NCBI GenBank assembly: GCA_002099365.1
Contig: MSED01000011.1
Location: forward strand, 191,001 to 255,000
Length of the DNA: 64,000 bases
Source: Phialophora verrucosa
Lineage: Eukaryota > Ascomycota > Eurotiomycetes > Chaetothyriales > Herpotrichiellaceae
Direction: 5' to 3'
The notes beneath the pieces were generated by a model. It had not been told where the DNA came from. It ran no database searches and worked only from the letters and a program-made list of their open reading frames with translations. The position numbers and the translations under genes are program-made. Shown here piece after piece: positions 43,606 to 52,756 of the stretch; positions within the stretch are counted from its first letter, which is position 1; the number at the start of each line of letters is the position of its first letter.

Positions 43606-46224
43606 TCACTTCTGCCGATCATCTTTGCTAATCCTCGGGAGCTTGCTTGGGGAAGCCATCACGGTGCTGGGTGATGGGTCCGAGTCGGAATGATGAGGCC
43701 GCTTTTCTGGGGAGGGTAGTCTTGGTGTGGATGGGCCAAGAATAGGAAGCGCTTGCCACGATTGCCCAGCCTGTGACGGTACCCGTGTCTGTACTTGTAG
43801 AGCTTCATCATCACCGTCATCGTCTTCCTTTTGGGCGCTGCCTTCCTTCGGGTCGCTTTTCTCACCACTCTCATCACCTTGGTCGTGTGATGCATTGCTT
43901 GGAGTGAGTTGTCGTTCTCTCTGTCGGTTTATCGAGGCTTGGAATGCTTTTGTAGCACGAACCACCACCTCAGCTCGCAGTTTGGCCAGAAGAGGTGTGC
44001 CTATGTTTCTCGGTGTCCAAGGAGGTAAAGCAACCGGAAACCACGTCGTATGATAGCCGGGATATGCGATAGGGCTACGGGCCTGGACCGCTCGCACAAT
44101 GGCATCGCAAGCGGGGCAGCATTTCTTGGAAACAGCTAGAATATCACTAATATCCTTGAGCTGCGCCACAAGCTCTTCGGAGATTGTGATGTTGCGTGTC
44201 CGGAGAAGGTCCGAGATCTGCTTTGGGCTGGGAGCTTTGGGCGCCAATACACCATCCACGGTGAGAATATGGATGGTCAAGAGGATAGTTTCGCAGTGCA
44301 TCGTGCCACTGAACTTGAGCTTGTCCCACATCTCGACGTCTGGGATATGCGGCTTGCCCGATTCCAGCACCTTCCCCTCTCTTTTGAGGCTTTCTAAGCC
44401 TTTCGGTGTATGCTCGTAGATCCAGTCCCTCAAGGCAGAGCAATTCCATGGTTCGATGGCGTCGGTCGCTGCCAACTCTTCAAGCACACTATCTGGGTTC
44501 CCAATGTTGAGGTCCCGAAAAGAAGACTTTACTTCAATGGGACGAACTCGAAGGAGTGGCAAAACCCGGTCCAAGACTCTCTTAAAGCTCTTGGTCTTTT
44601 GGCGCCCCGTATGAGGATGGACGTTTTGGACTGACTCGATATGCTTGATGACAAGCTCTAGATATCGATAGCAGGCGTCCCACCAACCATTTACTGGATC
44701 CTGTCTGATAACATCTAGGTCCTGTGTGATGTAACTTAGATCCTCGTCCTCTGTAATACTTTCGTAGTCTGCGTCGTCCTCTTGCAGAGCCTGGTCGCCA
44801 AGCGAGGCTTGTGCATTTTGCAAGCTTGGTAGTGGGTCACTCATTTCCTCATCCAGGGGGGAGGAAGTAGGGAGCGGGCTCTGGAGGTCTTCACGATCGG
44901 AGTCGTTTGCAGCGACGAGGGTAGACGAGGGTGACAGTGACGATTGATCGTCAGTGGGACTTGTAAGCAGCCTCGAAGATTGTGCTCTTACAGAGGTGTC
45001 TAGCCTGGCAGGTTGCTGCAGATGACCATCGGTGTTCCGGGGAGATGTCAACTCGACACGAGGGACAGGAGCGGAGGCAGGTGTCTCTGTCCAGCCTTTA
45101 AGTCTATGGTGGGAATATTTGGGCTTGATCGAGCTATGCTCCAAGTCACAGACAGTTGCCACCCACTCGAGCGTTAGGCGGAGCTTTTGCCCGAAGGTCT
45201 GTACAAGAATAGCAATGTCTTCCACTGCATGAACCACACTGCAAATGGCATGTTTGTAGCTCTCCTGGGTGAATGTCTCTGTATTGGCCTTTGTCGGCTG
45301 GGAGTTCAGTGCCGCGTCGATTGCTGCACGTAGAGACATCAACAGTCGACGCAGCAAGTTGTACAGGAGGCGGCGACCTTTGCAGTTGAATTTCAAGTCA
45401 TCAGGTATATCATCTTTGGAGATGAGTTTCCGTTCTGTGAACAGCCCAAGGTAGGTATTCTCCTGCCGGGAGAAAATCTGAGTACCGTCAACTTCCTCAG
45501 GCCGCATCGCGTCGGCGTCAGCTTCAGAGGTTCTGCGAGCCAAGGCATCTTCATTGAAAACACTGAAGAAGTTTCCAAGTTTAGAGCGGGCATTCAGACG
45601 GCGAAGACCGATGCAAATACTGAACTGTGCGAAGTCGTTGTAGGACTTGCCCTTCTCTTGTTTTGTCTGAGCATTTCGCGCGTGTTTTAACAGCTCCAAA
45701 GCCATCTCGGCGACCGTGGCGAAATCTGGCTGCTTGTACTCCCTCTCCTTCAGGAGGCGACCATAGTAAGCGAGCGGGTCTTCGGTAAAGTGCTGTGGAA
45801 CGTTGTTGCTTCCACCGACTGCCTCTATCGTGTACTCGATCTTGCTGGCGTTTTCGGGGGGGGGACATTCTTCTGGCTGTGGATTGCGGTTGAGGAAGAG
45901 ACTGTAATCGTGGACTAATTCCACGGGCTCAACCGCCTCGTCTGCGGTCGTGCTATAGAGTTGAATGCCCTGGCTCGTAGCTTTGCTGGGGATCAACGCT
46001 GAAACCTCATTGCCACCGCGGTTGATCGTCTGCAGTAGGCTTTTCAGCAGCGTGTATTGTGTGTCTAGACGATGAGGACGTTTATTTTGACGGCAGCCGC
46101 TGTGCGTGTCGCCGCCAACCAGGGACTCGGTCCATCTTAGGATAGTAGACAGAGTGCGGACCTCGAGGAGCTCCTTTTCGGTCATGAAGCGGTTATACGG
46201 TTGAGTAGGAATTTGGTGCGCCAT
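43606..46224 (-). CDS. Putative OTT_1508-like nucleic-acid deaminase
   Basis: 872 residues, single exon. I prefer ATG 46224 (MAHQIPTQ), though an in-frame ATG exists upstream at 46434. Residues 1-380 are helical and unassigned; 380-500 are Ser/Pro/acidic and disordered. Residues 510-760 hold the deaminase-like part: T-M-H643-C-E645 at the start of a helix, and about 55 residues later AVSKKC-C-P-A-C, giving C703-x-x-C706. His-x-Glu plus Cys-x-x-Cys is the zinc site of the cytidine-deaminase fold, and the VSKxCCPxC form is typical of the OTT_1508-like group expanded in fungi. The C-terminus (780-872) is acidic then basic with KRPHHSD and SKLPRISKDDRQK, compatible with a nuclear protein. Substrate unknown. 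It is the longest intact gene in the window. Confidence 0.7.
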   Translation of the reverse strand: MAHQIPTQPYNRFMTEKELLEVRTLSTILRWTESLVGGDTHSGCRQNKRPHRLDTQYTLLKSLLQTINRGGNEVSALIPSKATSQGIQLYSTTADEAVEPVELVHDYSLFLNRNPQPEECPPPENASKIEYTIEAVGGSNNVPQHFTEDPLAYYGRLLKEREYKQPDFATVAEMALELLKHARNAQTKQEKGKSYNDFAQFSICIGLRRLNARSKLGNFFSVFNEDALARRTSEADADAMRPEEVDGTQIFSRQENTYLGLFTERKLISKDDIPDDLKFNCKGRRLLYNLLRRLLMSLRAAIDAALNSQPTKANTETFTQESYKHAICSVVHAVEDIAILVQTFGQKLRLTLEWVATVCDLEHSSIKPKYSHHRLKGWTETPASAPVPRVELTSPRNTDGHLQQPARLDTSVRAQSSRLLTSPTDDQSSLSPSSTLVAANDSDREDLQSPLPTSSPLDEEMSDPLPSLQNAQASLGDQALQEDDADYESITEDEDLSYITQDLDVIRQDPVNGWWDACYRYLELVIKHIESVQNVHPHTGRQKTKSFKRVLDRVLPLLRVRPIEVKSSFRDLNIGNPDSVLEELAATDAIEPWNCSALRDWIYEHTPKGLESLKREGKVLESGKPHIPDVEMWDKLKFSGTMHCETILLTIHILTVDGVLAPKAPSPKQISDLLRTRNITISEELVAQLKDISDILAVSKKCCPACDAIVRAVQARSPIAYPGYHTTWFPVALPPWTPRNIGTPLLAKLRAEVVVRATKAFQASINRQRERQLTPSNASHDQGDESGEKSDPKEGSAQKEDDDGDDEALQVQTRVPSQAGQSWQALPILGPSTPRLPSPEKRPHHSDSDPSPSTVMASPSKLPRISKDDRQK

Positions 46225-47083
46225 TGCGGAAGCTAAGTCAACCGACGAAAGTGAGCGGGAGAAGGAGGATAGAATGTACGGAAGCGAGTACAGGTGCGAG
46301 CGGAAGTCAAGCAGAGCAGAAGTAGGCGGGTAGAAGTAGGTGTAGGCCAGGTGGATGGGCGGGTGCGGCGAGTGAGTCATTCGGGCACTACGCGTCCGAA
46401 ATTCTCGCGCCCCACCTGCTCCATGACGTTCCAAAAGGTGGCACTGCGACTGGTACGACCGCGCGCACTGCCTGGTAGGGCCACCCGAAGAATGTATAGG
46501 CCTATCCCCCGCTCACAACGGCTCAATATGCCTTCCTCACCAAAGATTGATCCTTGTCAAAGAAGAAATGCTAATTTGATACTTTCTTGCTGGCAAATGA
46601 CCCCGGGTGATCCACTCGGAAGGGTTGAGATCAACCAAAATGGCAGCATCAGCCAGCCCAGCCAGATGATAATGAACGTCCAGCGCTACAAATCAAGCCT
46701 TGCGTCGCAACGTCCTGGCTTGTGTTGAAGAAGCCTTGGGCTAGGTCTCCTAGGGTGTCTCTCAACCCGCCATTCACCGTTGCTGGTGCATGAAACGAGA
46801 GGGGTTGAAAGACGAGATTCCTCCAGACAGTGTCTTGCTGAACCGGGACCAGGGAACTGTTCGGAAAAGACTCTTGTGCGTCCATGCTCCGCTTCTTCGG
46901 AGGCTTCGGAGGCCACATACTAATATGAGTGGACTTCTTGGACGTGTGACTTGTCTTTGCTCGTCTTCGGAGCGTCTCTCCCGAATCCGAACTTCCCCTC
47001 GTGTCGTCGCACGATAAGGCAAAATGCCACCAGACAAGTATTGTTGTGTCGTCGCACGATGTGTTGAGCTGGCATCTGAGAAC
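46225..47083. other. No intact gene
   Basis: A minus-strand stretch (46649-46918) is locally protein-like (MDAQESFPNSSLVPVQQD, then VNGGLRDTLGDLAQGF) and lies downstream of the broken protease on the same strand, so it could be its last exon. The 14-mer GTGTCGTCGCACGA occurs at about 47000, 47049 and again at 47134. Confidence 0.35.
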
Positions 47084-48510
47084 TCACCCTCGAAGATATA
47101 TATATAGTGAGTTGAGTTGTGGTGGTCTTGCATCGTGTCGTCGCACGAATGCCACCGCGCATCCCGGGAAGGATTGTTTTGTTGACGCATCCACGCGTCC
47201 CCGTCCTGTGGGAGACTCCTTGTCGCACGGTCCTTCGGCACCGCCAGCGATGATTCCGACAACTCTGCCGGTGAGATCGAAGACAGCTGACCCCGAATCT
47301 CCCTCCATGGAGAAAGCATTGATGGCGCTGGGAACCACGCAGCATTCCATCGATTTTGTGTTGTCATCATGCCACAAAACCGATTTGATCCCGTCTACCC
47401 ACCAGCAGTTCCCTTTGCCGCCTTCTCAGATTCCCTCACGATCTCGAGAACGCCTGACGAACTGTATCGGATCTGGATTGGCTCGTGGACAGATGACCGA
47501 GAGGTCTCCAGTAGTAAGATGCAGAATGCAGTACCAGTCGTGTCTGAGGACCGATGATGTGGATGAGCTGTAAGGTTGACAACGTCGCACGCATGCATCG
47601 TGTATCCGGGAAAGGGATTGTTTTGTTGACGCGTCGACGCGTTCTCCTCCTGTGGGACCAGCCACCAGCGTTTCCATCTGTCGCCTTCTCAGATTCCTTC
47701 TGTCGACACAACGCCTGACGACTGCAGCGGAAACCCGCCAGTAGTGACCAGCCACAGAGTCGGCTGCTTCTCCGCAACCCCCGACTCGTAGCTTCCTCCT
47801 CTCCCGCGGCTTCTCTCGCAGGTTCCGCCTCTCTCACAGCTTCGTCTCTCGCAGACACTGCAGCGGATCTGGGTTGGCTTGTGGACAGATCGGTCTTGCC
47901 ACTGATGCAGTTGCTATCGTGTCTAAGGATCGTCTCCTCGACGATGTGGACGAGCTGTATGGTTGACAACGACAGAACGCAGATGTGGGAAAGCAAGAAG
48001 GTCCCGTCGTTCAAGAGCGCAGAAGCCCGGAAGAGTGAGCTGGCCAGAATAAGCTGGCCAGAATTGGGCTTCCTGGAAGAACGTCGCAGCCGTGGAGAGT
48101 ATTGTGGAGGCCTTCCGTTTGATCATCGAGGACGCACAGGAGCAAACAGTATCGGGTGTATTTGAGGGCGGTCCTGTCTGCATTGCCTCGTTCCTCATCT
48201 GAGAGGGGAAGGTCCTCTATTGGTATTAAAGCGCCTGGATAGTAAACGACGAAGAGGTCCTTCTCAGACGACACCGCACTGTCTGTGCCTGCGCTGAGCT
48301 GCCGTGGCTCCACATAATACCTAGGGTATATCCCGGTGGGTGTTAGGGAGAAGACGGCGATATCAGACGGTCGGTCGATGAATGAGAGATGGACTGGGAA
48401 TGTGCCGCGACCTGTGAGAAAGAGGTTAGGGGACAGCGGAATTGTCGAGTTGGGTCGGAAACTCACCGTTGATCATCACCGTTGACCATTCAAACATATA
48501 TATATATGAG
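47084..48510 (-). pseudogene. Broken trypsin-like serine protease gene
   Basis: Minus-strand order: a short exon reading MFEWSTVMING near 48500; an intron at 48412-48466 (GTGAGT donor, CTAAC branch, TCACAG acceptor, 55 bp); then RGTFPVHLSFIDRPSDIAVF, whose D (48362-48364) fits the catalytic Asp region of S1-type peptidases; then, over 1 kb later, FSMEGDSGSAVFDLTGRVVG with the active-site GDSGS at 47288-47302. Between the two lie duplicated segments, frame changes and stops. No catalytic His region is seen, so the 5' end is missing too. The family call rests on the GDSGS and DIAVF motifs; the order and shared strand support one gene torn apart by local duplication. Confidence 0.55.
47130..47970. 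repeat. Diverged direct duplication inside the protease remnant
   Basis: GGAAGGATTGTTTTGTTGAC then GACGC (47168) recurs at 47610. TCGCCTTCTCAGATTCC (about 47417) recurs at 47680. GGATTGGCTCGTGGACAGAT (47476) recurs as GGGTTGGCTTGTGGACAGAT (47872). GATGATGTGGATGAGCTGTA (47552) recurs at 47942. Order is conserved, so a unit of roughly 450 bp was duplicated and then diverged. Confidence 0.75.
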
Positions 48511-48664
48511 TGGAGGAGGATACTTCGGAGACCTTGTGGCCGAAGACCTTGAGCGGAATGAACAAGTCCAACTTTGAGCGCGAGACTGGAGATACTTATA
48601 GACAAGTTTGCGCGCCTGTTGATTGCGTACTAGCGCAATTCGGCTTGAGCCAACTGCTTCGTGG

Positions 48665-48990
48665 TGAGTCAAAGGCTGCAGCACAGTCACAGCACAGTCA
48701 CAGCCCTATTCACGGGAAAAGGGAGAGGCAGAGGCAGTCATAGCCCAAGAGTGACCAAACCCATTCACGGCAAACAGACAAAGGCCATAGCAGTCACAGC
48801 AAAAGGTTAAAAAGGACAAAGACAGTCATAGCCCAAGAACCAAACTCATCATTCACGACAAAAGGACAAAGGCCGCTGCAGTCACAGCCCAATCCATAGC
48901 AAACTGCCAGAGCCAGCAACATAGTCACACCCCCAAGGAGTGGAACAAACCAGAGCCAGCAGCACAGTCACACCCCAAAGGTGTGGAACA
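48665..48990. repeat. Degenerate CAGTCACAGC-type tandem repeats
   Basis: CAGTCACAGC or CAGTCATAGC with CATTCACGGCAAA and GGACAAAGGC recurs about every 60 bp to 48900. A second type, GCCAGCA(A/G)CA(T/C)AGTCACACCCC followed by GTGGAACAAA, is present twice at about 48910 and 48953. Confidence 0.75.
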
Positions 48991-49043
48991 AAGACACCAT
49001 TCACACCACAATGGCTCCGTCCTCAAGGGCCTGCCTCACAGTC

Positions 49044-49125
49044 ATCCATGTGAAATCCTTTCCCCACTCGAGCACACACATTGCAAACAAGCGCGGAGTA
49101 AGGTAGTAGTCTTTCGGTTTGTGTA
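49044..49125 (-). pseudogene. Fragment of a DUF7924-type gene
   Basis: On the minus strand this stretch encodes HKPKDYYLTPRLFAM then VLEWGKDFTW, which aligns with YKPNDYLLLRRFVRN and VLEWGKDHRR near residue 360 of the gene at 40891-42144. The DNA is also similar (CCCCACTCGAG...TAGTCTTTCGGTTT). Nothing upstream or downstream continues the gene, so it is a relic. Confidence 0.75.
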
Positions 49126-49160
49126 CGAGTACCAGGAGCTATCGACTGGGTGCATCAGTT

Positions 49161-49292
49161 GGGCAGAAACTGGAGTTTGCGTGGAATCATCACGTGACGA
49201 GTTTCGTGTGTGGAAAATTTTCCAAAACTCGCGAGAATCAAAATTTTCGGTGAAAAAGGTGGGTCCGCATACCACAAGAATCCAGATTTCGG
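49161..49292. repeat. Left copy of a diverged inverted repeat pair
   Basis: The left copy includes CGGTGAAAAAGGTGGGTCCG and ATCACGTGACGAGTTTC. The same sequence occurs inverted at 52629-52756. The pair encloses 3.3 kb containing the copia-like relic. A shorter diverged copy is at 42950-43012. Confidence 0.8.
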
Positions 49293-49299
49293 TCATCTT

Positions 49300-50439
49300 C
49301 GGGCATCAACAAAAGAGAGACCCATCGGTCGTAGAATGTGTGCGACACGTGGTGAAAGAGAAGGATCATCATGAGTATGCCTGAGGCGCGATTTGTCGGT
49401 GACATCCCAAGAAAAGCCTTCTGCGCAGCCACATTGTTCGTGTGCCAGCCTGTGTACGAGGCGCAGCTGGTCGACCTGTTCCGCTTCTCGCAGTGGGCAG
49501 GCGCGCGCCCCTCCGAGGCATCCGGCCGCTTGATACCGTTCAAGCACGTTGGCAATTCATCCGTATCGTCCTCCAGTCGTCAAGCATGAGGTAGCCGGCG
49601 GGAGCAGCAACCGGCGGCCAACGTCCGCTGATTTGTCTGCTGTCGGTACAATTCAATGTTGGGGTGATCGAGGACGTAGAGGGGCCGGGACTGCAGCTGT
49701 AGGGGAACAGAGACACACACAAACAGACAGACGACTGCCAAATACTAGCCTGTAGAAGCTTTTGCTGGGGCGAGTCGGTGGGAGGACTTGACTAGACGAG
49801 TACAGCTGCACGGAATCCGGGCACCACGTGATGGGTAGTAGGCCGCACCGGGCAGGTGTCAGGGCAAAGGTAATCAGCCTTGCCCTTTGTGTAGCGGACA
49901 AATGGCCGGGCTCTTTCTTTGGTCCATGGCGACGACGGGAGGGTCGGTGCCCCTCGATCGTTTTGGCCGGGCCATCCTGCGCCGACTGGCACAGGTCAAA
50001 GTCGGGGGCGACAATGCGGTGCTCAATTTCACACAGCGCCATGTTGTGCACGCGCAGCCGCTCGTGGGCGTACACGTAGTGGTCGATCACTGGGCGTTTT
50101 GGGTTGGATGTTCCATGTTCAACTCGAGTAGGCGGTGGTGTGCTTTCACATGTTCAGCTCCTTGTGGCCGAACAGCTTATCGCGAAACATCAAGCTCAGG
50201 TTTCAACAAAACTGCTGGACCACTGAGCCGCGACGCTTCCAGTCTGTGATGTACGCACACGGACCAGGTCAGGTCAGCTTGTGCACAGAGGACACTCACG
50301 GATTTCTGATGCCTGAGAGACGGACTGTGTGGCCCTGCACTGGGTGCACCATCTGTTGGCTGGATCAGGCTCACAAGTCACATCCGAGAGAGTACCTGTC
50401 TCCCTGTTAGCGAGGCCCAGGCGAGATGTGAAAGATCAT
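49300..50439. other. No gene recognised
   Basis: The minus-strand frame at 49653-50090 (145 codons) has some protein-like composition (RVHNMALCEIEHRIV) but no motif I can name. It could be transposon-derived. Confidence 0.35.
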
Positions 50440-52428
50440 GGCCTTGTTGGACTCAATTGAATTATTACTATCCAACTATGAATTGTGCTGGTCAATTGTG
50501 AGAACACTGTGTGCGCACGTGACCGCGCCAAGCTTTGGATTGCAGACGAGGTGCCAAACCCCCCCTCTCTCAAACAGTTGCGCGCAGGATAAAACTGCGA
50601 CGCCTGTTCTTCTTCAGCACCGTGGGGACGAGAAAAGAAATCGAACCGATGTCACCATGGCTTCGTCGCCGTCGAGAAAACGCGTAAAACAAGTAACCGT
50701 CCTGAGATGAGAGAGGTCTGGTTCCCCCCCGCCCCCCATACCTTCTCATATGGTGTCTGAAACCCGATAGATCGATTCGGACTTCGGTTGTGGAGATAGC
50801 ATGCTGTTCTTCTTCACAGAGACCCGATTGCTTGAAGAGTTGCTTTAGTTCTGAGCCGTCATCATGTTCGCCTCCATTGTCGAGGCGAGCTCTCTGAACT
50901 GGGGAAGCCATACGATCAACCTGGCTGTTGAGATCATTCTTCCTGTTGCCCTGCATCCACGTGGCTTGATGGGATCAGCAGCAATATCGGTATGAATAAG
51001 CTGTCCTCTTGCTGCGCGAGACACCACCCAGTTCGACCATTGCGTGGTGGTGACTGACCGGACTTGGGTTGCCAGAATACACTTTTCACAGCGCTCCATT
51101 CATGTATGAATCGTTGAATTTTCACGCCTTCAGCGCAATTGCGAAGCTTCTTTGGTGTAATCAAGCGAGAGGTGACCCTGGAACTCACTTTCTTGCTGGA
51201 TTAAGAGTGCTGAAGGGTCTCGATATTTGACCAGTATTGCGGGTATGACCCCTGTGGTCGCAAGTAGATATGTTCGGTCCCTTTGGACAATGTCGATCGC
51301 TTTCATGCAACTAGCCTTATGTAGGCCTGGCTGGGCCGACCCGATGTAAAAAACCGTGTATATGCCTGGCTCGGGCATTCCAATGAGTTGATGGAAGATA
51401 GGCGTCATGCTTTGCTTCGCCAATTCCGCCACCGAGAGAAGGTTGACGCTAAGGTCTGGAAAGAACCAGACGTTGTTGAGCCGAATCGGTACATCTTCAC
51501 CCTCCACAAGGCACTCAAGGACAATATCGCCAAACCCCTCTGCCTCGATCGCCCTGCCGTCTGCCAGCGTTGCAGACATATATGCAGACCTGAAGTTGTA
51601 ATAATGGCGTTTCTCATATGTCATATGATGAGTGGCACCGCTGTCGACCACCCAGCCAGCTTCTCTATCGTCTGGACCAACAACATTGACACCAGCGGCC
51701 CCGACGTTGATGATAGGCATTGCATGATTGTTTTGCTGTGCCGCGGACGCAAGCCCATGCGCCCCTGCGCCCTCGGTTTCGTCACCCTCTTTTGACACCG
51801 ACCTTGCCTGCTGAAGCTGTTGTATGAATTCCGGGGTACACTGGTTCAAGATGGCAGTGTTGGCACCACCATTCGATTGTTGAGCGGCCTTGTCCACCAG
51901 ACATGGTGGAGTCTCTGCGATGAACTCGCTCGTCTGTCTGAACTGCTCTCTGACGACAGGATCTTGTGACCGAAGTTGCACATGTGTTGCCGGTACCCGT
52001 GACGCAGAGTTCGACCTGCCATGCAAGGTGGCTGTATTGTTGTCGTTCCCTCCCATATCGAGGACCACCAGTAGGAAAGATAGATTGATTGTGTTGACCA
52101 ACTAGCTGTCAAGAAGGAAGAGGTGAAAGGGCCATAAAAAGCCCTTGAGCGCTCGAAGCGGTCAGGAACTGCCTGCTAATGTGAAGAACCAAGCAGTGGT
52201 CACGTGACAGCAGTTCTCACTCCACGCTCTGGTGTTTACGGCAAGCGATTTCGTGTGATACGTTCAGCGAAAGAGTAAAAGGATGCTCACAACCTGTCCA
52301 AGTTGGATTCGATTGGATTATTGCTATCAGACTATGAATTGTGCTGCTCAATTGTGAGAACATTGTGAGAACATTGTGCGCAACGCAGGCTGCGCATGTG
52401 CCCGCCAAGGATTGCAGACGAGGTGCAA
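50440..52428 (-). mobile_element. Ty1/copia-like retrotransposon relic with short flanking direct repeats
   Basis: Direct repeats at 50440-50558 and 52293-52428 share ATGAATTGTGCTG, TCAATTGTGAGAACA and GGATTGCAGACGAGGTGC in the same order and orientation. They bracket minus-strand coding relics in copia order: gag-like start and protease (to 51130), then an integrase zinc-finger part (CEKCILATQ, near 51085), then GQLIHTDIA (near 51000) and LDNGGE (near 50875) of the integrase core, in three frames. Reverse transcriptase and RNase H are absent, so the element is internally deleted and inactive. The repeats may be LTR remnants; I could not define TG...CA ends. A third copy of the repeat stands alone at 57435-57571. 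Confidence 0.7.
51130..52056 (-). CDS. Gag-protease remnant of the copia-like element
   Basis: 308 residues from ATG 52056 (MGGNDNNTAT). Residues 1-130 are a shortened gag part with no CCHC zinc knuckle. Residues 134-145 (GWVVDSGATHHM) are the aspartic protease active site of Ty1/copia elements, with D138. Residues about 195-220 (WFFPDLSVNLLSVAEL) are the conserved protease end. Residues 240-305 correspond to the GAG-pre-integrase domain, ending in FQGHLSLDY, where the frame breaks; the sequence continues in another frame as KKLRNCAEGVKI. Confidence 0.75.
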   Translation of the reverse strand: MGGNDNNTATLHGRSNSASRVPATHVQLRSQDPVVREQFRQTSEFIAETPPCLVDKAAQQSNGGANTAILNQCTPEFIQQLQQARSVSKEGDETEGAGAHGLASAAQQNNHAMPIINVGAAGVNVVGPDDREAGWVVDSGATHHMTYEKRHYYNFRSAYMSATLADGRAIEAEGFGDIVLECLVEGEDVPIRLNNVWFFPDLSVNLLSVAELAKQSMTPIFHQLIGMPEPGIYTVFYIGSAQPGLHKASCMKAIDIVQRDRTYLLATTGVIPAILVKYRDPSALLIQQESEFQGHLSLDYTKEASQLR

Positions 52429-52628
52429 CAACTCTGTTTAATGGCAGCGATGCCAATAAGTCGTGGGCAGCTTTCCAAGTGGATCGTGCTGCTCCTGCAC
52501 GATCACGACTTCAAGTCGGGAATCCGCCATAAGATCCACAAGGCTGATGAGCCACAAGTAACTTCCCAGATTCAAGGCGCACCTAGAGGCTAACACCGAA
52601 AGTTGGATCTTGTGGTCGCAGAAACGAA

Positions 52629-52756
52629 AGTTTGGATCTTGTGGTATGCGGACCCGCTTTTTTCACCGAAAATTTGGAAATTCGCGAGGTTTGGAAAAAA
52701 ACTCGCATCAGAAACTCGTCACGTGATGACTCTGCACAACTCCAATTTCTGCCCAC
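52629..52756. repeat. Right copy of the inverted repeat pair
   Basis: Inverse of 49161-49292 with moderate divergence: GCGGACCCGCTTTTTTCACC, AAATTCGCGAGG, GAAACTCGTCACGTGAT and CCAATTTCTGCCCACC can be matched in order. Both copies keep the palindrome ATCACGTGA(T/C). Confidence 0.8.
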
